Source of the DNA: Carnegiea gigantea
Taxonomy: Eukaryota; Streptophyta; Magnoliopsida; Caryophyllales; Cactaceae
NCBI GenBank assembly: GCA_029747015.1
Contig: JAKOGI010001542.1
Location: 155,633 to 219,632, forward strand
Direction: 5' to 3'
DNA length: 64,000 bases
Part shown: in pieces, positions 48,465 to 61,001 of the stretch
How the letters are laid out: each line of letters starts with the position of its first letter
Numbering within the stretch: the stretch's first letter is position 1
Position numbers and translations under genes: made by a program
Notes under the pieces: generated by a model
Seen by the model: only the letters and a program-made list of their open reading frames with translations
Databases searched by the model: none
What the model was told of the DNA's origin: nothing

Positions 48465-50032
48465 AGAGCATGAAATTTAATTGAAAACAAATGAGCTAAA
48501 TATCATAAAGACTTTACATAATATTTTCGCTCAAATTGAGCTCAACAATATTAAACAATATGCTCATCTCTATCAGGAAATTCAATAGAATGAAATATGC
48601 TGAAATTAAAGGTTCTTTGGGAATCACATTCCAAAAAAAGATATCAAGTAATACATACATACGAAAAGAGAATATTTGAGAAATCTCACAAGAAATTTCA
48701 ATCAAATTATATGAATTCATATGCACAAAAATAAAACATAACTTAACCCTTATCATTAATTTAGCCAACCCTTTTGATTAACCATATGCCCAAAATTTTC
48801 AGCAAAAAATATTTTTTTAATAAAAACAAACAAAGACAAATAAACCTTGCTAGTCATGTGCTATGCACGTTAGATCATCCAGCATCCCCAAGCCCTCAAT
48901 AGCTTGCCACGATCTGAAAACCGTGTAATCAGATCATCCAAAAACCCGCGCAAGAACTTGGCTTCAGATCATGAATTTTTTTACTCATTTTCATCAAATT
49001 GATTTTTGTAATCTATCCCAAACTTATTTTGGGATCTTTTTGAAGCCTTTAATTTCAAAAACAAGCAAAAATAACCCAGTAAATTGAACAAAAGCTTCCT
49101 AAAAATTACGTAGCAAGCGCTGCAAATATCTCATATGATTTTGATTGTATTAGTGGCTGATTTCGTAAGGGTTTTGCTCAGAACTTAAAGTGTAATGAAA
49201 AGCACAAAGTAATTGCAAGCAATAGTGACAAAAAAAAATCAAAATTGGATTTAAAAACACGAAACCTAACCCTAGACATTTTCAGCCAAAGAAGGCCAAA
49301 TTTCGCAAATTTAAGTATATGTTACGAAATTGATTTAGGGATTTTGTTTAGAATGATGTTCTAAACTTTCTCCCCGAATCAATTGCTTGAATTAATCACC
49401 AACACTTATCAAAATCGATAAAAAAGGGCCAAATAGACAAAACCTAACCCTAGGTTTCAGAGGATATCGTTAGCATAAATTCAGCCCAAATTAAGCAAAA
49501 TTGCATCAAATTCTTGAGGGCTTTTACACAAAATCACAAGATAAACGTGAATTCAGCATCAATTGAGGAAAATTGTGAACAAATTTGACTCAAAATCAAG
49601 TTCTGCTACTTGGCTAAAACTTTAGAAGTACGCAGAAATCGCTTTGCCAGAATTTAGGCAAAGTTTTGATCAGACTGACTAATAGATTGAGGGGTTTTGG
49701 TCTAAATCTAATGGGCAATGCAATCCACACATGAATTTGCAAGAAAATTGAATGAAATCAACGATTTAATAATCGATTTTAGGGTTCATGTGTGAAGAAC
49801 CCTAAAATTCAATTCGCAATTATATACAATATACTCGATGAAATCATGCATACAATATATGAAATTAAAGCCTTCATCAAGCTATATTAAAATCCAAAAT
49901 TTTAGGAAAAAAGCATGAAGGATTTGTACATGAAATCATGGGATGAAATTTTGAGTTTGTAAAGCATGCAACAAAGACCAAAAATAAGTATGTGGCACGA
50001 ATTACAGAACATCCAACAAGAAATAAGCCGGT
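47721..50032 (-). other. Long copia leader region
   Basis: 2.3 kb between primer site and gag with no domain. It contains the TA/TG microsatellite 48219-48464 and repeated aacctaaccctag(a/g) near 49265 and 49442. It may include later insertions that I cannot define. Confidence 0.5.
48219..48464. repeat. TA/TG microsatellite
   Basis: About 245 bases of TA with a central tatgtg/tatgta block. Confidence 0.92.
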
Positions 50033-50046
50033 TGGCTCTCATACCA
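50033..50046 (-). other. Primer binding site of the copia element
   Basis: The complement reads tggtatgagagcca: tRNA-iMet type with one changed base. One base separates it from the LTR. Confidence 0.75.
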
Positions 50047-50047
50047 A

Positions 50048-50384
50048 TGAAGGAAGTAATATAACAAATTAACAGAAAATGAATTTATCTTAATCCTGCA
50101 ACAGAAGATGATCGAATCCTAGCTTTGAATCACTGGTTGAGGAAGGCACTTACTATATGGAGAACCTTCACAATCCCACATCCTAAGAGCCCTAGGGCTT
50201 TTGTGCAAAAACCTCACTATAGAGAACCCTCATTTATTTTCTATGTATTTCCTCTTAGACTGGTCCCCTTTCATATTAGATGGACAGTTAAGGAACTAAG
50301 ATTTCTGAGGTGGCTTAAGTCATCACCTTATAATGTGGATTGGGCCTGCACCCCTTATGGGTGTATCATTTCCTAAATCCAGTA
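50048..50384 (-). repeat. 5' LTR of the copia element
   Basis: Matches 40406-40741. The upper end is degraded (agta instead of aaca). Confidence 0.82.
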
Positions 50385-51789
50385 TAAAGGAATAAAAATC
50401 ATTGCAAAGGTGTAAGATTATCCGTAGTGATTCTTTGGAATATTTGAAAACTAAGAAAAAGGCCATCTTTGAAGGAGTGACCTACCACCAAAAAGGGCCT
50501 TACAAGGGGCAGAGGATAACCCAAAAGTCTTAGAACAAGGTGAGAGCTGTAAGAATAACAAAAAATTTGAAAGGCTCAATGAGTGTGACCAAAGGACGTT
50601 CTCATGGACTTTGGAAATTTGCCAAATTAATTCAACACATTATATAACAGATGAAGCCTAGGAAGAAAGAAGTCTACATGTAAGATTTGCATAGGTTTAG
50701 GTGGAGCACAAAGAAGTAGGGGCTTACTGCAATTACAATATGGATAAACTCGCTCCATCTAGTCACAATATTCAGGAAATTAGATAAAACCCAAGAGGAT
50801 TGTCAAGTCGTATTAGTAACTTGCAAGTCTTTACTTCTTTTGTATTAGTTTTGTAAAATTACAATAGTTCGCAGAAATAATGTCAGATTAGCACACAAAT
50901 TAGCTGGACAACCTCAAAGATGACCACTAACCTAACTTTTTATTTCTTGTATTCTTATTGCCTTTTACAATTAAAATTAAAAAAAGAGTAGCTTAATTCC
51001 TTATTCAACCATTACTCAGCACATCATTTAAGTATCCATTTTTAAAATCATTGCTAGTATGACAAAAAAAAAACCTAAAATTACAATGACTTTAAAAGAT
51101 TATTAAAATAAGAAATGACAAGGCGAACCATTTCACTAAAACCACGGGATATACATAGTAAAATAGATAAGCTACCATAGGTTTTCCTTCTTGATTTTCA
51201 CAACAAGAAGAATAGGGGCAGCAATAGAAGGAATAATAAATGCTAAAAATATAAGTTATCATATAATTGCCACAAATCATAGTAAGACTCCTAACGTGTA
51301 ATGAAGTAAACATACTAGCTATGACAAAGGGTAGACAACGAAATATGGATAGCATTAACTTTCAAGTAGGATTCATAAAATAATTTAGCAATAGTCAAAG
51401 TATTTTAAAAAAAAGGTTAACCAATGCTAACTTATCAAACAACACACAAAAGAAAATCACCTAAAAGAAAATTTGAAAAACAATAGTGAACATTGGATTC
51501 ATTTAACAAGAGAAGACAAGTTCACAACTAGATTATTGTAGTTGATAGATGTCTCCTAGGACATTACATACAGCCTTCATCAAATCCTTTTGAGGTAACT
51601 TTCTTTCTAATCGAAGTTTAGCAAGATCTTTTTTCCCCTCCATTGTTTGAATCCCATGGTAATAGGCACTTATGGAGTTTTACTCGAACTTCAAAATGCC
51701 ATTTTTAAAAATAGATTTCAAAATGGGGAGCAAGCATTTCAAATCAAAAACTAGAATTGAGCTTGAGATCAGACTAAGTTAGTTCAGGT
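50385..51789. other. Unassigned stretch
   Basis: No coding frame with a known motif; AT-rich. Confidence 0.4.
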
Positions 51790-53450
51790 TTTATTTGGTC
51801 TTGTTTAGCTCTTGAACTTATTGTCAGATGCCTTCAAGAAGCTGAAAGTTAGCTTTTTAGAAAGCTAATGAAGTCTAATTTTGGGTCATGTAATTTATTT
51901 CAAGTTATATTGAGTCATAATTGTGAAAATAAGGTATAAATGCTAAAATGTCAGTTTTATCCATGTGTCCAGTTTGTTGTGTTAGTTTTGGTGTAAATAT
52001 TTTTCTTAGCTAGGGTGCTTAATTTTGGGTGTATGGGTAGTTATGTGAAAGCTTAAGAAGTCTATATTATGCTAATGTAATTAAATTTAGTGCAAGTTAA
52101 GAGTCGGTAGGAGGAAAGGATCATTATTCCCATGCTGCCAGTTTCAGCACTAGAAAAGATGACCTCCACTCAGGTAGCTATTTCTCCCTCCTCATGGTGG
52201 ATTTTCATTTAATTCAAGTTGAAGAATAACATATACATATCAAAGTTTAATCTGACTTTTGAATCATCCATTTTGAGCAAGTACACAAAAAGTTACAGCT
52301 TTTAGAAATTAAAGATTCTGCAGATCAGCCCAGCTGCGCATCAGGCCGAATTTTAATGGTCTGCAGCAAGAGGAACGAAAAGCATGGGTTATTAAAATTT
52401 AACCCAAGATAAATTTCAAGATTTTCTCTTTCCATGAATTAAGAATCACTCAAATTGGACAGCAATTGGTCACTCAAAGTAAAGAAAAATTATGAAGGTC
52501 AAATCTGCGAGTTCATTCCTAGACATAGCTGGTTTTGTTCACCTTTTTTCCTAAAGTTATTTTGGGTACAAAAGGGATTCAATCAGCTAATCCATAAGTT
52601 CAAGAAGTTTTCTTTCCAATAAATCAAGTTGCATGCTATTTGGAGGTCATTTGAATCCTTAAATAAGTCCACAAAATCAAGTGTACAATTCTGCCCAGTT
52701 TTGGGAAATGAGCTCAGTTAAGATCCAAGCATCCTCAACACATTTTGAAAGTTTTATGAATTAAAACTAAACTCAAAATATTATCAAGAGGCCACAAAAA
52801 ATCAAGGCTAAATTACACAAAAGACTAGCTTTTATCCAACCCAAGGAGGAAAATCCTTATTACCTTGGAAACTGCAAGATGCTGCTTTGATCATATTTAG
52901 GCTTCTCAAGAGAGCATCCACATGCAAGAATAGTTTCCTTTAGTGCATGACATCTGATTAGGCTTTAAGGAGTCTTAATTTGACACCTAAGTCATCTAGA
53001 TTAACAAGATACGAGGTGTCATTTGCTACTTGCATCTAACCGATTTGGGGATGTTTTGCATTTTTGGTTTCTTCGTTGTTTTAGCTAGGCTTTTTTTTTT
53101 TTTGAATTATAGCTTTTGTATTTGCTTAGAGAGGTAGAATATAAAGCTTATAAAAAGCCTTCCATGTTTATCTTGTAAAAATTAGATTGTTGAGTATTGA
53201 ATGAGAAGTTGAGTATAGCTCCTTTCAACCCTTAAATCCTCTACTCTCTTTACTTTTGGCCAAGTAAAGTGGTGATTAAGTGAGCTTTAATCTTCTTTAG
53301 GTGGTGTGTCTTATCCCCCAAAGGTGATTAAGGAGCCTCGATTGAGCTAATTAGGTGGTGTGTATTAGGTGGTGCTTCTTATCCTAGTTGGTGTTAGTTT
53401 AATCCTCGCTTCATTTGTTGAGTTGAGTTCATATGTTGCCTCTCTCTTTT
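51790..53450 (+). repeat. Possible LTR-like sequence
   Basis: The stretch ends with a promoter-like tataaaaagcc (53148), a likely polyadenylation context and a Cys/Leu-free, Py-rich region with several ggtgattaag/ggtggtgtgt repeats (53268-53375). Such a layout occurs in U3-R-U5 of LTRs, but I found neither TG...CA ends nor a partner copy. Confidence 0.28.
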
Positions 53451-53711
53451 CTCTTTCTTGTACATGCTCTCAAGTTACTTGTCCTTGTTTTACTTCGAAA
53501 AGACCCTAAAAATCAGATTTTCAAGGTCCCTTTTCATGCTCTAGTTGTTGGCCATGTTCACCCCTTGAAGTATTCCATCGGCTTGATGCTTCGGGCTATC
53601 AAAGTATACATTAGTAGCATGTCAATTAAGGTTCATAACCTAACATATATGACTAGGACTATAGAACCTATAGCAATTGGCAAGATGGCACACAATAGTA
53701 TTACCAAATAA

Positions 53712-54735
53712 AGGTTAAATTTGCAGAGTAAGAAGTAGAGATTAATTGTGAAAAATCCTAACTTGCTAAAGAGCAAAACTTTAATTTTACGAAATAACAT
53801 GCAAAGTAATAAAGTTTAAGTATAGGGAAAAAATATAATGTTGGAATGAATTTCTTCCTATAGAAAATAACACACAAAATTTATTGTGCAAAAATCTTAA
53901 CCTTGCGGAAGGAAATGCAAAGTTTTAGTTTTGTTGAATAATATGTAAAATTGTATGACATTTTAACTTTGTAGAAAGAAATATGTATGAATTGCAGAGT
54001 GAAGCACAAATGTTAGAATAAAGTAGCAACAACATGTAAAATTTGTTTATGTATAGAGAACTGACGCTCTTAGTTTTAATGTTGCAGAATAACACACGTA
54101 AAACTTTTATAAAGTCTTTGCAGAATGAAATGCAAAGTTAGAATAATATTTTTAACTTCATATAATAACACACAAAATTTAATTGTGCAAAATCTCAATG
54201 TTGCAGAGTGAAATACAAAGTTTTAATTTGTGAAACAACGCATAAAAAAGTTTATGAAATTTTAACTTCGTAGAATGAAACGCAGAATTGAACAAATTTT
54301 GAACTTTGCGGAACAACGAGTAAAATTTAATTGTGCAAAATCTTAAACTTATGTATGGTGCACAATGTTTTAATTTTATGGAACAACATGCAAAGCTTTA
54401 TAAAGTTTTAGCTTCGTAGAATAAAACACATAGTTATAATAATTTTATAAATTTTGTGGAATAAAATGCAAAGTTTAATTATACACAATTTTAATCTTGT
54501 GGAATGAAGCACAAAGTTTTAATTTTGCGGAATGTCACATAAGGTTTTATAAAATTTTAACTTTGTAAAATGAAACACAAAGTTGTAATGGATTTTAACT
54601 TCATGGAATAACATGCAGAATTTATTGTCCAAAATCTTAACGTTGTAGAATAACACGAAAAATACCTTAACACTAATGCTACGCATAATTTTAATTTTGC
54701 AGAATGAAACAAAAAATTTGAATATAAACTTTACA
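53712..54735. repeat. Composite satellite, about 148 bp unit of four 37-bp subunits, about seven copies
   Basis: The landmark ttttaatttt(g/a) recurs near 53779, 53923, 54074, 54221, 54368 and 54517, spaced 144-151 bases. Each 148-bp unit has four related subunits following the plan ttttaactttg(c/t)(a/g)gaa, alternately followed by (t/c)aacatgcaaa and tgaaacacaaag. Divergence between copies is high, so it is old. Confidence 0.8.
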
Positions 54736-55639
54736 TAAAACCGTTCAAACCAAGGTTTACACCTTAATCGTAGACTTCAAAATCACCAACATCAATTGCA
54801 AATATACACTGCAACTTATTCATTTTGTGGTCACATCAAATTTTTGGAACTAGTTGAATTGTCACTTCATCCATACGCATGGCTTTGTGGACAAAGATGG
54901 ATCCCGTTTAATTTCTATCACTCATGGGACTCTAAAAACTTGTCAATTACATGGTTCCATGCAACTTTAGTACCATCTTATTTGTCACTTAACCCACTTC
55001 TCTAGCTTTATTGCTTATTCATCTATACGTATATGTGCTACAGTGAAGTAAACAAAAATACATCTCATTTATTCTTCATCATTCAGCAGTGATTGAGGAA
55101 CTACTAGTCGTAAGAGTTGCCAAGAAGGAAGAATGCACAATTCTGTCTTTTTTCTATATTAGTGACTCCATTTTCACGTAGTACCTTTTTGCATATCCTT
55201 TTCTTGCTGCCTCTATTTTCTTAAGTGCATTTAATGTGTTTTCTAACTGTTTCTCTCACTTTTTCTCCACCTATACAATTAGTTGATCTTGGATGGTGGG
55301 GGTTACTTGATTTTCTTAGTCCAATATAGCTTTTACCCTTTCTTCCCTTTTTCATTTAACTAGCTAACATGTCTAACAAGGGCTATTTAAATGGGTTTGC
55401 TTCTAAATATAAGGAAAATGTTAGGAGACTGTACAGATGAGTCTGCCTCTGAATATGAGGCCTACTATGGCGTTAGTTGAATAGTGGCTAGGGTGAGGAT
55501 GATAATGCAAGTTCTTCCATGTCTAACTCATGTCTATCTTTGTCTCACTGCCCGACTCAATGTTTAAATGGACAATGGGCCAACAACCGCACTTCTCTAC
55601 TCAAACTAGCTCAAGAAACTTATAGTATTAGGAGTACTA
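54736..55639. other. Unassigned stretch
   Basis: No recognised gene. A 69-residue frame at 54796-55005 has no known motif and no context. Confidence 0.4.
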
Positions 55640-57660
55640 GATTTCTCATCTTTATTTCCAATTGAGAGATTATCGACTCTCCCTCCCAAAGAAGATGATA
55701 TTGCTTACCTTACCTCAAATGACCATGTGGCCATCTATACCAAGCATTTAAAATTTAGTCTCTAATTTCCTCTACATGACCTCATTGCAGAAGTCTTGGA
55801 CCAAAGTAACATTTGCTTAACTCAATGCATTTCAAGCTTGATAAGATTCTTGGTAGGATTCATATGTGTGTGTGAATTTTGGGGACTTTCCTTAAGTTTT
55901 AAGATTTTACGATAGCCACAGTAATTAAAGAAGTTAAGGATCCCTAGATATTGGGTATGGATGGTGGTCACTTCGAAATAGTGGTAGTTTTCTTGCTGCC
56001 TATCTATGCCAAGCTTAGTTAAGGAGTGGAAAGAGAAATTTCTTCTATTAATACTTTAGTCGCAAGTTTACAATTCATAAAGACTTTAGAGAGCCTAAAT
56101 TGTGGTTGAGTTTTGGGTTATCATAACTTTCATCAAAAGAGCAAATCCAGGTGATACTTTAAAGTCACCAAGGCTAGCAACAACAAGAGACAAGTTCCCA
56201 TTCCTTCCATTTGTTTACTCAGATGAATTATATATTGGGTGACTGACAAGTTGTAGCCCTCTAACTCAGTTGTGTGATGCTTGCTGGAGAGGCTTCGTTC
56301 AAGTACCATGAGAGTTACCTAAATGCATCGTTTTTTTATTGTCATTTTTTTCCTTTCTGTATCATGTTTTGTTAATGACTTAGCATGAATATAGACATAT
56401 CTAGTGTGTGACGAATTGGATTACAACCAACTGGGTCTGAGTGACTATGACATTCCTCTCTCACCTATTCTTCCAACCCCTAAGTGACCGAAAGTCTTGC
56501 CAAATGGATCAACACATTTAGCCCGCTGTCAAGGGTGTCCATAACGGGCAAGGTAGTCATCATCTGAACATCATGTTGATTCTTTGGGTTATCTTAGAGG
56601 TGTGGATGGTAGGACAACCCTTAAGGCTTTGATAGGGGTATCTTAGTTGGCATCTCTTCAAGTTTTGGGATCGTGGTAAGGTAACCCTTCAAGCAGTGGC
56701 TCCTTCTTTGTTGGAGCATCACAACACATTTGAGAATGATTTTCTTATAGTTTCAAGAGACCCTGTAATCATAAAGAAGTGGTACCAGTGAAGGTCTATA
56801 GGAGATTAAAGTGTGAACTTCCATTCTTGTCCCATATCGGGTCCTTTCTCCCTTTTACAGTGGAGCTCTATGGGAGAATCACAACCCCTTTGTCCTCTTC
56901 AGGGAGGAACGGGCGCTCGGTGTCCAATGAGTGTGCTCATACAGATATTGAATATGCTGGTGTCCCCTTCTTATTGATAGAAGGATGGAATTGAACTTAT
57001 AGCTTGTCGAGATAACTGTGGAAATGCAATTTTGATATAGAATAAAACAAATTGATGCTCTCAAACTTCCCTGAATTTGGTGATATGCTTGGAGTGTGGT
57101 TGCTTCAAGGGTTCTCCCTACTCTACGATCATGTCTTAGGAGAACACTTCATGCCCCCTTTACTAAAGTGGCTTATTCTCTGGGTCAGGCATCTCTCATG
57201 TATCTCTTGTTTAATATATAACCATCTATTCTCATTATAGGCTCATAAAGATGCATGTATTACCCTCCAAATACTATCAATTACAAGAATTATCAAGATG
57301 CATACACCGGCCTCCAAATAAGGAAAATTTGGTTGTGCATGGAGCATATGAATCAAGAGCACAAGAATGAGATGACAAAGATTAAAGGAGAAAATCCATG
57401 CCCTTAGGCTATTTGCCTACAAGGAGTTTCGTGAGGCTAGGGATCGAGCTATAGCCGAGTACAAAGTCAGTGAGGAGGGTAAGTCTTATGTTCAATCATA
57501 TTGCGGCTTAAGAAGGGAAATGATGTAGAGATGGGTTGCAAGGGTGAATCCTAGATTTAATTGGGACCTAATAGAGGAGATTTACTTAAGCAAGTAAGAA
57601 GGAAGGAAGAGGAAGCATAAGAGAATGTTTGCAGATGAAGACGACAATTATTTACTTTCT
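55640..57660 (+). pseudogene. Decayed gag-like region of a gypsy-type element
   Basis: Translated fragments resemble the plant 'putative gypsy-type transposon' domain: DDIAYLTSNDHVAIYTKHLKF, FPLHDLIAEVLDQ at 55680-55810, then a coiled-coil-like piece EFREARDRAIAEYKVSEEGK (57420-57482), then VNPRFNWDLIEEIY. In that domain family the order is a helix with FPLHPFI..VL, later a Glu/Lys-rich coil and a conserved V.P.L.W/F.L end. Stops and frameshifts abound. Assigned by motif order only. Confidence 0.35.
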
Positions 57661-57905
57661 GAACCATCAAAGTATACTGCATGAATTTTCTGAACCCACA
57701 GCTATGAAAATGAATCTTTTGAACCATTGAACTATTGTGCTATTAATTTCTGGAGAACACGTTACTGTTGAACTTTTTATAAAATTCCCAAAACTTTTTA
57801 TATTTGCAAAACTTACCCCAATCCTTAAAAACTTACTTTTAAAAATTTTAATTTTGTGAATGTCATAATCTTCACATAAGTACTACTCAAAGCGCTCTTT
57901 AATCT

Positions 57906-59004
57906 GGTATCAGAGCCACGTAACCAAAAATAATTAAGATAATTAAAACTAATTAGGAATTAATTAAACTAATTAACTATATTTAAAGCTTGAATCGTCG
58001 TCTTCTTGTCTTGGTCCTACTTGTTCTCATATTGTGCACTCACCACAAGCAACCCCTTCAGTAGCAGCTCAATTAAGACCCAAAACACAAAATCCATTTT
58101 CATTGTATGATATAAAATCTGAAAACAAATAGGAGATTAATCAACTAAAAAATCATCTGGAAAGGCAGAGAAAGAAGAAGAGGATATGATATAAGCAGTT
58201 TAATCTTGAAGAATTATAGAACATGTTTGTTCAGAAGAATTAAACAAAATCATAGGCGCAATAGTGGATAAACAAGAGGTATTATTTGATGATAATGAAG
58301 TGACAAATAATGTCCAGTTAAAATAAGAAATATATAAGCAGATGAAAACTAATTAAACTAGAGGATCTTCATCTTGTACACTTAGAAGAAGTTAGATAGA
58401 GACTAGATAAACAAATACGGAAAAATAGCATTTGATGATAAAATTAATAGGAGAACTCAACATAAATGCAATCTAGTTGACATTGTAGTTCCTAAACCTA
58501 AAGAAATTGAACTGACCTCAATTAGTCAAACGGGATACATTTTAAACATCGATGGAGCTCGTGTAGAGAAGAAATATCTTAGCATTGGAAAAGAAGTATG
58601 AGTAGTATCCTAAACTTAAATACTACATGGACTGCTATAAATTTCCTAAATTATATCGAGCGCAGCTTTTATGGCACTATAGCTGAGTGATACGATTCAC
58701 TAAACAAGGATGGAAAGAAAGCATTAAGAATGATGGAAACACCAGCCGTAATGTTCAAAAATCGATGCCAGAAAATCGAAACGGAATTCATCAGAGCTAA
58801 GCTTGACTTTAAAGAAAAAGCAAGAGAATGGCAAAGCAAGATTAATAACATGGAATTATGGGACGTAGGCATTTGGAGAATTATATTACTGAATTTAGTC
58901 CATATTATCACAAAATTAGGCATAATAAAATCAATTTTGGTATATTTTATGATAGATTACCAAATCTAATCAATACTATAATCAAGAAAAAATACATTGC
59001 ATAG
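57906..59004 (+). pseudogene. Possible pararetrovirus-like remnant beside a tRNA-iMet primer site
   Basis: At 57906 tggtatcagagccacg is a clean initiator tRNA-Met primer site, but no LTR end precedes it (the usual ...CA is missing). The following kilobase is AT-rich, has many stops, and shows one 44-codon open piece at 58870-59001 with IFYDRLPN and a Lys-rich end. Plant caulimovirids use this primer site without LTRs and have FYD(K/R)LP-like stretches in the capsid region. Alternatively it is an LTR element with a lost LTR. The evidence is thin and the fragment is decayed and non-functional. Confidence 0.25.
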
Positions 59005-59218
59005 CTTGAAAAAGCAGATGTCTAGTTGATTTTATATGTACACATATACTGAAAAATATTATACATATATACACATAGACATACACACACAAGGAACATA
59101 TATAGCATGTTTGTATATGTAACACAGACATAAAGACACAAATTTACGTATATACACAAACGTATGGGCGCACACATAGTGTCTCTCTGTCTCCCCTCCC
59201 TCCCCCACACACAAACAT

Positions 59219-59279
<61 letters not shown>

Positions 59280-61001
59280 TATATATATATATATATATAT
59301 TAGATAGACAAGCACGACACACACATATATACAGCCTACAATACATATGAGGACGACAGTAATTATAGGCGTTAGTAGTAATTAACCCATATATAATATC
59401 TATAGTACACCATATATCATACATCATATATACATACATAAATACATATATATTTATATACTATATATATATATACTATATTATATATAATATATACACA
59501 TATACTATACATATACATATACATATACATTATACTATTATAATATATTATAGTATATATATACATATATATATATATATACGTTTTATGTGTATACATA
59601 TTTGGTATTTATATACAGATATGTGTGTGTGTGTGTGTGTGTTGGTAGTGGTGTGGTATATATATATATATAATATCTATAAGTATATATATATACATAA
59701 TACAGATTATATATATCATATATCATATATATATATATACACTATATTATTATATACGTACACATATGGTAATTACTAGTATATATAGCACAGCATCACA
59801 CGCACTGTGGCGCGCATAGAGGGCGGCACATACATACCACAATTGGGCTGGGACACATGGTATGTGGTGTGTGTGTGGTTGTGGTGTGTATGCATTTATG
59901 CATGTATGTTTTTTTTACATTTTATGTATGTTTATGGTAGTGGGTATCTATCGTATATATACATATTATGCATATATGGCAATGGTCTAGTATAAGTAGT
60001 TATACATCATATATATGTAGGTAATTTGATTGTGTGTGTCTGTGATCATAGGTTATATATATGTACGTACATTATGTAGCTAAGCATAGTATATGTCTTG
60101 TTAGTGTGTGGTGTAGTGGTATATAGCTGGTATATATATAAATACACCTATATATATATATATATATGATATATATAAATATATCTATATATATAGTATG
60201 CCATACATGGTTGTGTCGTGGTGTGTGTCCTATATATATATAGGTGTATATATGATAGCTACATCACGAGTGGTATGTGCATATATAGTATAATGCTATA
60301 TAGTAGGGTAGTCTAAATATTAGTAGTCATATATATATAGATACATGATATATATATATATAGTCAGTATATACGTCATTTCTTTGATATATCATAGTAC
60401 GCGTAATATATATATATATATGTATGTGTGTGTGGTGTTGGTCGTAGTGTACATGTATGATGGTTTAATATGTATGTAGATTTTATATATGGCACATAAC
60501 ATACTATAAGTATGTTTTCTTATCCCTGGTGAAACATATATAGGGAAACACACACATCGCACACACACGACAACGCATATATATAGATTATTATATATTT
60601 AGCTATATGAGATGTAGGTCAACTATAATAGAATATATATATATAATATATATATAGATATATATAAAAAAAATATAAAAATAATAATATGTGCGATGTG
60701 GTTGCGTGCTGGTGTGTGTGTACATTGTGTATTACTTATATATATCATATATTTTTATATATATCACACATGTATATGTATGTATCAGTATATGTGTATA
60801 CTATATATATCCATATAAGTGATTATATAACCGTAGATATATGAACCTAATATAGGATCTAATATATATATATATATATCATTGTACTAGTAGTTATGAT
60901 AGGGCTAGAATTATTAGCTATGCTTATATATATATATTATATAAATATATATATATATACTACATATATATATATATATATATATGTATATATGTACATG
61001 T
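59005..61001. repeat. Large TA/TG/CA microsatellite region
   Basis: About 2 kb made mostly of alternating TA, with gtgtgtgt (59621-59641) and cacacaca islands. Frames such as 59022-59324 and 59588-59995 are translations of the repeat and are not genes. Confidence 0.9.

Larger units (their letters stand above)
40406..50384 (-). mobile_element. Ty1/copia retrotransposon, old, minus strand
   Basis: Direct repeats of about 336 bases at 40406-40741 and 50048-50384 (about 84% alike by eye) flank minus-strand copia coding sequence in the order gag, integrase, reverse transcriptase, RNase H. The primer site is beside the upper LTR and the polypurine tract beside the lower one, as required for this orientation. 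Without the CACTA insertion it is about 8 kb, longer than usual because of a long leader of about 2.3 kb that contains a TA microsatellite. No clear target duplication remains. All genes are riddled with stops. Confidence 0.85.

Noticed and set aside
48157..48480. Tyr/Ile-only open frames
   Set aside because: Translations of TA and TATG microsatellites; no gene. The same holds for 59022-59599 and 63245-63983.
53433..53711. 92-residue frame
   Set aside because: Leu-rich, no motif, at the edge of a possible LTR; no supporting context.
54796..55005. 69-residue frame
   Set aside because: No homologous motif and no neighbours; expected by chance in this amount of DNA.
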